Positions 1 through 5,786 of a stretch of DNA of 23,032 nt are shown piece after piece. The DNA is from Candidatus Omnitrophota bacterium (GTDB taxonomy: Bacteria > Omnitrophota > Koll11 > Zapsychrales > Fredricksoniimonadaceae), in contig JADFXE010000012.1 of NCBI GenBank assembly GCA_015233705.1, positions 1 through 23,032 of the forward strand, read 5' to 3'. Every line of letters begins with the position of its first letter. Positions within the stretch are counted from its first letter, which is position 1. The position numbers and the translations under genes were made by a program. Below the pieces are notes generated by a model. The model saw nothing but the letters and a program-made list of their open reading frames with translations, searched no databases and was not told where the DNA came from.

Positions 1-515
1 ATGATAATAGTTCCTTTGGGATGAGACCGCAGGGCCCGAATGGTCATCCGGCCAACGGTCCCAGGCAATCGAAAGACGGTTTCTTTCTCAGACTTACGCA
101 GGTAGAGTCCCTTGTCTGTTCCGACCAGTAATCGTCCGGCGTCTTCCAGGACTGTGAGAGCTTTTTCTCCTGCGAAGATATTCGTCCATGTTTCGCCGAG
201 ATCCTTGCTGAATTGAAGGCCGCTGTCAGTTGCGGCAAAAAGGCCTTTTTCGTCTTCCTTTATAAAGAGGTCGTTAACAGGGCCGCTTAAAATCCGTGAC
301 GGCAGACGCGTCAGGCCATGTGCAGGAAGGTCGCTGGCAAACAATCCCTGCCGGGTTGCAAAATAAAGCTTTTCCTGTTCTCCGTTTCCGATCCATGCGT
401 TGCTTACGTTTTCCTGGCCCAGCGACAGGGAAAGGTTACGCCAGGATGGAAGATCCTCGCCGTAAGCAAAGGACGTTGCCAGACAGAAAATGATCAGGAG
501 ATTATTTTTTTTCAT
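1..515 (-). CDS. Secreted beta-propeller (BNR/Asp-box) protein, N-terminal part
   Basis: The reading frame is open from the ATG at 515 to the window edge (171 residues seen, no stop), so the gene is cut off at its C-terminal end. Residues 1-19 form a signal peptide: two lysines, a hydrophobic stretch, then an AYG-like cleavage site, so export from the cytoplasm is expected. An exact Asp-box (SKDLGETW, residues 103-110) follows. Three similar strand patterns, 'YFATRQGLF', 'LFAATDSGL' and 'LLVGTDKGLY' (near residues 51, 92 and 130), recur at about 40-residue spacing, as in BNR, sialidase-like or two-component-regulator propeller blades. The start overlaps the end of the small upstream gene by 14 bases, which suggests translational coupling. 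Ligand and function are unknown. It could be the sensor part of a larger protein whose remainder lies outside the window. Confidence 0.75.
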   Translation of the reverse strand, partial: MKKNNLLIIFCLATSFAYGEDLPSWRNLSLSLGQENVSNAWIGNGEQEKLYFATRQGLFASDLPAHGLTRLPSRILSGPVNDLFIKEDEKGLFAATDSGLQFSKDLGETWTNIFAGEKALTVLEDAGRLLVGTDKGLYLRKSEKETVFRLPGTVGRMTIRALRSHPKGTII

Positions 516-720
516 AATTCACCACGGATTCGTAAAGGCTTTGAAGGGCGCGATCACAGAGGACCCTGTTGACCTCGCGTCGCAATTCAGGGTTCATTCG
601 TTCGACAGTCAAAGTGTAGGCGTCGAGGAATTCCGACATAGCCTCCAGCCCGAGGCTGGAGCGCATGTTTTTCATCAGAAGAAGGACGGTGTAGATAGAA
701 ACAGTTTTTTGGTCTGGCAT
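502..720 (-). CDS. Small hypothetical protein upstream of the propeller gene
   Basis: This short gene (72 residues from the ATG at 720) is not recognised. A TTG at 744 in the same frame would add eight residues but has no ribosome site in front; the ATG has only a weak purine run (AAGAAAG). The protein is soluble-looking, with no signal peptide or membrane segment, and is probably helical: it has an N-terminal hydrophobic patch (VSIYTVLLLM) and a charged C-terminal half with RMNPELRREVNR. It is the first gene after a good leftward promoter and overlaps the secreted propeller gene by 14 bases, so the two are probably co-expressed. A plus-strand frame through the same bases is proline- and phenylalanine-rich with no plausible domain, so the minus frame is preferred. 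Whether it is translated rests on context. Confidence 0.55.
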   Translation of the reverse strand: MPDQKTVSIYTVLLLMKNMRSSLGLEAMSEFLDAYTLTVERMNPELRREVNRVLCDRALQSLYESVVNYEKK

Positions 721-768
721 AGGAACTTTCTTGAACCTGCCCAAGGGGGTTGGGGCTTGATTTGTTTA

Positions 769-817
769 ATCGTCAACTAACTGAGAAAAATGTAACATAA
801 GATTGACGATATGTCAA
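769..817. repeat. Inverted TTGACGAT repeats around the leftward promoter
   Basis: ATCGTCAA at 769-776 and TTGACGAT at 803-810 form a perfect 8-base inverted repeat with 26 bases between the arms. The right arm also pairs with GTCAA at 813-817 (TTGAC, five bases, GTCAA). The copies flank or overlap the -10 and -35 of the leftward promoter, so they are candidate operator half-sites, possibly for the adjacent XRE regulator. That role is inference. Confidence 0.45.
789..817 (-). promoter_or_regulatory. Leftward sigma70-type promoter for the small-protein/propeller unit
   Basis: Read on the minus strand, a perfect TTGACA (817-812) is followed after 17 bases by TACATT (794-789), preceded by the TGT of an extended -10. 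Transcription would begin near 782, leaving a leader of about 60 bases before the ATG at 720. Both elements sit in an AT-rich intergenic stretch, and the -35 lies inside an inverted repeat. Confidence 0.6.
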
Positions 818-866
818 GAGATAAAATGAAGATTTATCAAATTTTCTCAAAAAATATTTTTGCCTA

Positions 867-894
867 TTGATTATTTATCATTCTATGTTATTAT
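867..894 (+). promoter_or_regulatory. Rightward promoter for the XRE-cupin/receiver unit
   Basis: TTGATT (867-872), a 16-base spacer and TATTAT (889-894) with TGT immediately before it (extended -10) make a plausible sigma70 promoter. Transcription would start near 901, about 40 bases before the regulator's ATG. The surrounding sequence is strongly AT-rich compared with the coding DNA on either side. Confidence 0.55.
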
Positions 895-901
895 TAATAA
901 C
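887..901. repeat. Inverted repeat over the rightward -10 box
   Basis: GTTATT (887-892) and AATAAC (896-901) are perfect inverted arms separated by ATT. The element covers the -10 hexamer and the predicted transcription start, a typical place for an autorepression operator. AT-rich palindromes can arise by chance, so the functional reading is weak. Confidence 0.35.
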
Positions 902-940
902 AATTTTAGAAGGAATTAGGGTACATAAAGGAAGGTGATT

Positions 941-1492
941 ATGCTGCAGATCGGCACACAAATTCAAAGGTTAAGAAAATTACGCAAGATATCGCTTGCG
1001 GAGCTTTCCAAGCAAAGTGGAGTTCAGATCGCCACTCTTTCCCGCATCGAGAACGGAAAGATGGTCGGCACGGTCGAATCGCATCACAAGATCGCTCTCG
1101 CCCTTGGCGCCAACCTGTCGGAATTCTACCAGAGCGCGCCTGAAGAAACGCCGTCTCCCCTGACCGCCAAAGACAAGCTAGAGATCATCCCGGCGCCGAA
1201 TGACAAGGTTTCAACAGAGATCCTGGTCCGCCAGCCGGCATCCAAAAAGATGCTGCCTACTATTATTAGACTGCAAGGCAAGGCCTCAACAGGAACGGAA
1301 AAAGGCGTCCCCGGCACGGAACGGTTCATTTTTGTTATCGATGGTACAGTTCTGGTCCGCATCAGTGACCAGGAGGTTAAGCTGACCAAGAATGCTTCCC
1401 TTTATCTGACAGCTTCACAGCCGCATTCCTTCGTGAACCCAGGAAGCGCGCCGGTCAAAATTCTCTCTGTAACAACCCCTGTGGTGCTTTGA
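941..1492 (+). CDS. XRE-family HTH regulator with C-terminal cupin domain
   Basis: A DNA-binding regulator of 183 residues. Residues 6-62 form a lambda-repressor-type helix-turn-helix (SLAELSKQSGVQIATLSRIE). A linker runs to about residue 100, and residues 103-180 look like a small cupin barrel, as in PuuR-like XRE-cupin regulators. Cupin motif 2 keeps its histidine (PHSFVN, H162), but the motif 1 HxH is absent (around EKGVPGTERF), so metal binding is doubtful and the domain may bind a small ligand or dimerise. The ATG at 941 is chosen because GGAAGG lies five bases upstream; the GTG at 935 overlaps that site. The gene is the first of a two-gene unit, overlaps the receiver gene by one base (TGATG), and is divergent from the propeller operon, which it may regulate along with itself. 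Target and ligand are unknown. Confidence 0.85.
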   Translation: MLQIGTQIQRLRKLRKISLAELSKQSGVQIATLSRIENGKMVGTVESHHKIALALGANLSEFYQSAPEETPSPLTAKDKLEIIPAPNDKVSTEILVRQPASKKMLPTIIRLQGKASTGTEKGVPGTERFIFVIDGTVLVRISDQEVKLTKNASLYLTASQPHSFVNPGSAPVKILSVTTPVVL

Positions 1493-1851
1493 TGCCTAAC
1501 GTCATCCTGATCGCTGATACCGAAGAAAGCACTCGCGAGGCCCTTAAGCTTATCCTGGCCAATCGAGCGGCGCTTATTGTCGTTGAGTCACAATCGCATG
1601 CGTTGGAGATATTAATGCAGAAAGATGCCGCCCGGATGGTATTCATGGGACTGCATGATGAAAGCGGGATCAATACCGAGATATTTTCAGATATCCGTGA
1701 GAAGTTGCTCAAACTTACGGTCATTGCGGTCGGCGATTACAAGTCAGAAGAACATGCGCTCGAGGCCGTACGCCAAGGCGCCACAGGCTACATGATCAAA
1801 CCCTTCAAGGCTGACGAAGTCCTCGCCCTTGTGCAGAAAGCACTCGCCTAG
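1492..1851 (+). CDS. Stand-alone receiver-like protein lacking the phospho-acceptor Asp (pseudo-receiver)
   Basis: This 119-residue protein has the length and pattern of a CheY-like receiver domain. Strand 1 is VILIAD with one acidic-pocket residue (D9; T10 stands where a second acid is usual). The end matches the receiver signature well: AVRQGATGYMIKPF contains the conserved lysine K103 and the following proline. The phosphorylation site is lost: where V-L-x-D-L is expected, the sequence reads VFMGL, with glycine at 53. The switch Ser/Thr is also replaced (VIAVGDY, G81). It therefore probably does not signal by Asp phosphorylation and may act by protein contact. The ATG at 1492 overlaps the regulator's TGA, and the pair is surely co-transcribed. 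Its stop shares a CTAG with the convergent spoIID-like gene. A partner is not evident from sequence. Confidence 0.8.
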   Translation: MPNVILIADTEESTREALKLILANRAALIVVESQSHALEILMQKDAARMVFMGLHDESGINTEIFSDIREKLLKLTVIAVGDYKSEEHALEAVRQGATGYMIKPFKADEVLALVQKALA

Positions 1852-3002
1852 TCGATGTCCTGGAAGCGGACCAGTTCTGAACCCGGATAATAGAAGGAAA
1901 GGATCTGCTTATAAGAATAGCGCAAGCGCGCCATATTGTAAGCACCCCACTGATCAAGCCCAACGCCGTGGCCCCAACCATGGCCCACAAAATCCACATA
2001 CCAGCCTTTCATCACCACATCATACTTATTGCTGCGCAGCACATTGGGACCGATGTCCTCGCGAAAGACCTTGCCGTCCATAATCTCGGTCTTGCCATCA
2101 CGGGTTGTGATCTGGAGCTTGCGCACACGGCCGCTCTTGTTACGCTCAATGACCTGGATATCCTTAATTAATCCCAGCTTAAGACCTTTAGTATTCAATT
2201 TATCCTGGATATCTTTAAGGCGGAAATTCTTGCTCCAGTTGTAATGCGGCGAATTGACCGAGAACGGCGACTCAACCCCTCCCCTTAAAGGCGGAAGATC
2301 GATCTGCCACAGTTCATACGCATCTTCGGTAATGCCGCCGGAATTGGCATGAAAGAATGCCGGGAATATCTTCCCTTTATAAGTCAGAACCTCTCCTCTG
2401 GTTTGCTTGACCGCGATATTGGTGATATAGCGTTCGGATGTCTTGCCGCCGTAAACCTGGGAATAAATATCATTGGTGACATCGTAGTCATGGGTCACAG
2501 ACTTTTCGATGGCATAAAGCGCATAGGTGCGGGTGGCTACCGCCTGGGCCTCGATGGCTTCCAGCGGCCATTTGTCGGAAACCTCATGATAAAGGACGCC
2601 GCGGATATACTGTTCGATCTCGATAGAATTGATGACGGTAAACGATGGGTCGGAATCTCTGATGATCGTGATGCTGCCGCGGAAGTGTCGGTCATCAATG
2701 CGAAGCGTAGCCTCATTTTGGGGCTGAATGATAATCTTTGCCGGTTCGTACGACTTATTCCCAATATTGATCTTGCCTGCCTTTAAGCAGACCAGCGCTG
2801 GCCTCATCCGCGCGCCGGCATCTATCTTAACGCCAGTGACCATGTCGATCATGGTGTACGGACCGTCGATGCCAATAACGCAATGATCCACATTGCGCAG
2901 AACCGCGACCCGAATAAGCTTGGACTTCGCAGTTACAGCCGCATCGCCCAAAAAAAGGAAGATCGCTGTCAGCAACAGGAAAGAGATTATTTTCTTAACC
3001 AT
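1848..3002 (-). CDS. SpoIID/LytB-domain cell-wall protein
   Basis: An exported 384-residue protein. Residues 1-25 form a signal peptide ending in VTA. The SpoIID/LytB domain covers roughly residues 120-375. The core signature HEVSDKWPLEAIEAQAVA carries E140, the position of the catalytic glutamate in SpoIID lytic transglycosylases. FHANSGG and the C-terminal GHGWGHGVGLDQWGA (from residue 340) are also typical of the family. SpoIID cleaves glycan strands from which stem peptides have been removed, and similar proteins occur in many non-sporulating bacteria, so a periplasmic wall-remodelling role is inferred. It is the last gene of the long leftward run, 27 bases after ruvB. The ATG at 3002 directly precedes the signal peptide but has no obvious ribosome site. 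Its stop overlaps the convergent receiver gene by four bases, leaving no space for a separate terminator. Confidence 0.88.
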   Translation of the reverse strand: MVKKIISFLLLTAIFLFLGDAAVTAKSKLIRVAVLRNVDHCVIGIDGPYTMIDMVTGVKIDAGARMRPALVCLKAGKINIGNKSYEPAKIIIQPQNEATLRIDDRHFRGSITIIRDSDPSFTVINSIEIEQYIRGVLYHEVSDKWPLEAIEAQAVATRTYALYAIEKSVTHDYDVTNDIYSQVYGGKTSERYITNIAVKQTRGEVLTYKGKIFPAFFHANSGGITEDAYELWQIDLPPLRGGVESPFSVNSPHYNWSKNFRLKDIQDKLNTKGLKLGLIKDIQVIERNKSGRVRKLQITTRDGKTEIMDGKVFREDIGPNVLRSNKYDVVMKGWYVDFVGHGWGHGVGLDQWGAYNMARLRYSYKQILSFYYPGSELVRFQDID

Positions 3003-3029
3003 ATATAAAACGCAGGAAAAAAATGGTCT

Positions 3030-4052
3030 TTATTCAAAAAGGCCTTTGGCAATCTTGTCGCCCAAAAGATGTTTCTTGGCCTTATCAGTGACTTCGCGCC
3101 CCCGCGAGGTGCGGCGCAGGAAACCCATCTTCAAAAGATACGGCTCAACCACATCCGCAATCGTGTCGGTCTCTTCATTTAGCGTCGCAGCCAGGGCTTC
3201 GATACCGACCGGCCCGCCCTTATAACTTTCAAGGATGACCGTCATGATCTTGCGGTCGAATTCATCCAAGCCTTCGGCATCAATCTTCAGTTGCGCCATG
3301 GCTTCTTTAACCAGAGGCAGCCTGACCGTCAGGGAACCGGTCTTGACCTGGGCAAAATCCCGCACGCGCCGCAGAAGACGGTTAGCCACGCGCGGCGTTC
3401 CGCGGGCGCGGCGCGCGATTTCCATGGCCGCCTCGCTATCAAGATCGACCGTCAATCTCTTCGCGGAATTGGCAACAATCTGGGCCAGCTCCTGTGGCGG
3501 ATAGAAGTCAAGATGATGAAAAATGCCGAACCGGTCGCGCAGAGGAGTCGCCAGAAGGCCGCTGCGGGTCGTTGCCCCGATCAGGGTGAATGGCTTGAGC
3601 GTGAAATTGATGGTCTTGGCGTAAGGCCCTTTGTCGACAATAAAATCGATCTTGAAATTCTCCATGGCCGGATAGAGAAATTCCTCGACCGTCTTGGAGA
3701 GCCGGTGGATCTCGTCGATAAAAAGGATGTCGCCCTGTTCAAGGTTGGTCAGAATGCCGATAAAGTCACCAGCGCGCTCAACCGCCGGGCCCGAGGTGAT
3801 CGTGATGCGGCTGTTCATTTCATGAGCAATGATATTGGCCAGCGACGTCTTTCCCAATCCCGGCGGACCGGAGAAAAGCATGTGCTCCAGCGGTTCCTTG
3901 CGGTGGCGGGCGGCCTGGATGGCCACACGGATGTTCGCGACCAGGTCCTTCTGCCCCACAAAGTCATCCAGCCGCTCAGGCCGCAGCGACAGGCTCGTGA
4001 CCCTGTCCTCTTCGGTTTCCTGATTGAGGATGATCCGTTTGAGCTCTTCCAT
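3030..4052 (-). CDS. ruvB: Holliday junction branch migration ATPase RuvB
   Basis: RuvB is the hexameric motor that, with RuvA, drives branch migration of Holliday junctions in recombinational repair. The 340-residue length is normal. Visible motifs are Walker A GPPGLGKT (62-69), Walker B FIDEIHR (111-117), sensor 1 GATTRSG (159-165), the arginine finger in LRDRFG (R174), and the C-terminal winged-helix signature RRTSRGRE near residue 314. The N-terminal LRPERLDDFVGQ is also typical. The ATG is three bases past the scpA stop, so translation is probably coupled; only a weak GCAGG precedes it. ruvA and ruvC are not in the window. Confidence 0.97.
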   Translation of the reverse strand: MEELKRIILNQETEEDRVTSLSLRPERLDDFVGQKDLVANIRVAIQAARHRKEPLEHMLFSGPPGLGKTSLANIIAHEMNSRITITSGPAVERAGDFIGILTNLEQGDILFIDEIHRLSKTVEEFLYPAMENFKIDFIVDKGPYAKTINFTLKPFTLIGATTRSGLLATPLRDRFGIFHHLDFYPPQELAQIVANSAKRLTVDLDSEAAMEIARRARGTPRVANRLLRRVRDFAQVKTGSLTVRLPLVKEAMAQLKIDAEGLDEFDRKIMTVILESYKGGPVGIEALAATLNEETDTIADVVEPYLLKMGFLRRTSRGREVTDKAKKHLLGDKIAKGLFE

Positions 4053-4055
4053 AGA

Positions 4056-4796
4056 TTATACCTGCTGAACAACGATCTTTTCAGTATTGCGCATGACTTC
4101 AATATCGGAGAAGAGCCTCTTTTGCACAACGACCAGCTCTTTGAGGCGGCACAGTTCCAGGACAGCCATGAAGGTCACGATGACCTCCATCTTGTTACGG
4201 GCGCGTTCGAAAAGTTCATCCAGGCCAAAGCGCTGGCGGTCGACCAGAAGATGCAGGATCGTGTGGACCTTCTGCTCAACAGTGAACTCCTCCCGGACGA
4301 CCTCGTACTCCCCTTTGTCAGGCTTGTTGCGCAGCGCCTTGGACAGCGCAGTGATCAGGTCAAACAGGTTGGCCTCGAAATAGACCTCTTTGGCATCCTC
4401 GCGCATCTCCTGGGTCGCCTCTTCGTCGATGCGGCGCGAAAAAAGATCCGCGCGCTTCTCGGCCCGTAAGCGCAATTCTTCGGCCGCCTCCTTCATCCGC
4501 TGATATTCCTCAAGCCGACGGACAAGGTCAACACGAGGATCAGTCTCTTCAGGGGCGGCATTGGGATCCGGCGGCAGGAGCATGCGGGACTTGATCTGAA
4601 GAAGCGTCGCGGCCATGACCAAAAAATCGCCGATCCCGTCCAGGTCCAGGACCTTCATCATCTCAATATACTGCATGAATTGTTCGGTGATCTGAACGAC
4701 AGGGATGTCGTAGATGTTCAGCTCGTCCTTCTTGATCAGATAAAGAAGGAGATCCAGCGGGCCTTCGAAGACATCAAGTTGGAACTTGTAGCTCAT
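4056..4796 (-). CDS. scpA: Segregation and condensation protein A (kleisin)
   Basis: ScpA is the kleisin subunit bridging SMC heads in the bacterial condensin, needed for chromosome compaction and segregation. The 246-residue protein starts with the typical FQLDVFEGPLDLLLYLIKKD and continues with DIPVVQITEQFMQYIE, DFLVMAATLLQIKSRMLLP and a charged coiled-coil centre. The C-terminal winged helix contains VIVTFMAVLELCRLKEL, the usual SMC-head contact. The start codon lies in a 15-base palindrome (4795-4809) that also covers the trpS stop. No clear ribosome site is seen, so coupling to trpS translation is likely. The usual partner scpB does not follow; ruvB does. Confidence 0.95.
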   Translation of the reverse strand: MSYKFQLDVFEGPLDLLLYLIKKDELNIYDIPVVQITEQFMQYIEMMKVLDLDGIGDFLVMAATLLQIKSRMLLPPDPNAAPEETDPRVDLVRRLEEYQRMKEAAEELRLRAEKRADLFSRRIDEEATQEMREDAKEVYFEANLFDLITALSKALRNKPDKGEYEVVREEFTVEQKVHTILHLLVDRQRFGLDELFERARNKMEVIVTFMAVLELCRLKELVVVQKRLFSDIEVMRNTEKIVVQQV

Positions 4797-4809
4797 AGCG
4801 TCACGCTAT
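4795..4809. repeat. Palindrome spanning the trpS stop and scpA start
   Basis: ATAGCG (4795-4800), TCA, CGCTAT (4804-4809) is a perfect inverted repeat. In the mRNA it would fold into a 6-bp hairpin holding both the trpS UAG and two bases of the scpA AUG. Terminating ribosomes would open it, which would couple the two genes. This is inferred from position only. Confidence 0.4.
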
Positions 4810-5786
4810 TTAAATACAGCCTTGCGAACTTCCTGAATGGTCTTTTCCGCGATGGCGCCGGCCTTGGCCGCGCCTGTCTTAAGGACATTCTCGATGAACA
4901 CCCGATCCTGCTCGATCTTGATCCTTTTCTCACGGATAGGGCGAAGATATTCGATGATCTCATCCGCCAGGATCTTTTTGCACTCAGTGCAGCCTTTTTG
5001 AGCCTTGGTGCACCAGGCGCTGACATCATGCTCTTTCGCCGGAGCGAAGACTTTGTAATAACTAAAGACATTGCAGATTTCCGGATGCCCCGGGTCCGCC
5101 AGCTTGATACGCTGCGGGTCCGTAATCATGGTCTTTACCTTCTTGAGGATCTCCTCCGGACTGTCGGAAAGGTTGATCGTATTCTGGTAGCTCTTGGACA
5201 TCTTGCGATTATCCAGGCCCATGAGGCGCGGCGTCGGGGTCAGGATCGCCTTGCAATCCGGAAAGAGTTCGACGCCATACATGGTGTTGAAACGACGGGC
5301 GATCTCACGAGTCAGCTCCAGGTGCGGCAGCTGATCCTCCCCGATCGGGACTTCCGCTGCCTTGTAAAGAAGGATGTCTGCCGCTTGGAGGACCGGATAG
5401 CCAAGAAAGGCGTACGTTTGCAGATCCCGGGTCTTGATCTCGCGAAGCTGTTCCTTGTAAGTCGGATTGCGCTCCAGCCAGCCCAAAGGCGTCAGGCAGG
5501 ACAAAAACATCTGCAGTTCCAGATGTTCGGGAACATCGGACTGGACAAAGATGATCGAACGCTCGGGGTCGATCCCGCAGGCGATCCAGTCCACAGCCAT
5601 GTCAAAGATATTGACGCGGATGTTCTCGCCGTGCTCATACTCGCCCATCAGGGCATGCCAATCCACAATGCCGTAGACGCAATTGTGAGTATCCTGGAAC
5701 TTGACCCAGTTCGAAAGGGCACCGACCAGATGCCCCAGGTGGAGCTTTCCCGTCGGACGCATCCCGCTGAAGACGGTCTTCTTCAT
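4806..5786 (-). CDS. trpS: Tryptophanyl-tRNA synthetase
   Basis: A class I aminoacyl-tRNA synthetase that charges tRNA-Trp in the cytoplasm. At 326 residues it has the usual bacterial size. The HIGH motif appears as HLGH (16-19) inside GMRPTGKLHLGHLVGAL, and the KMSKS loop is exact (195-199, in GLDNRKMSKSYQNTI). CTECKKILAD near residue 257 is typical of the anticodon-binding helical domain. Its ATG overlaps the infB stop (ATGA), placing it in the same transcript, and it ends ten bases before the scpA start. A trpS-scpA neighbourhood is familiar in several phyla; direct linkage to infB is less usual. Confidence 0.97.
   Translation of the reverse strand: MKKTVFSGMRPTGKLHLGHLVGALSNWVKFQDTHNCVYGIVDWHALMGEYEHGENIRVNIFDMAVDWIACGIDPERSIIFVQSDVPEHLELQMFLSCLTPLGWLERNPTYKEQLREIKTRDLQTYAFLGYPVLQAADILLYKAAEVPIGEDQLPHLELTREIARRFNTMYGVELFPDCKAILTPTPRLMGLDNRKMSKSYQNTINLSDSPEEILKKVKTMITDPQRIKLADPGHPEICNVFSYYKVFAPAKEHDVSAWCTKAQKGCTECKKILADEIIEYLRPIREKRIKIEQDRVFIENVLKTGAAKAGAIAEKTIQEVRKAVFK

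Noticed and set aside
490..780. Plus-strand 96-codon frame opposite the small protein
   Set aside because: It starts inside the propeller gene, has no ribosome site or promoter, and reads less like a folded protein than the minus-strand frame.
3003..3029. T-run between ruvB and the spoIID-like gene as a terminator
   Set aside because: No hairpin precedes the T-run on the minus strand, and the next gene starts within 27 bases.
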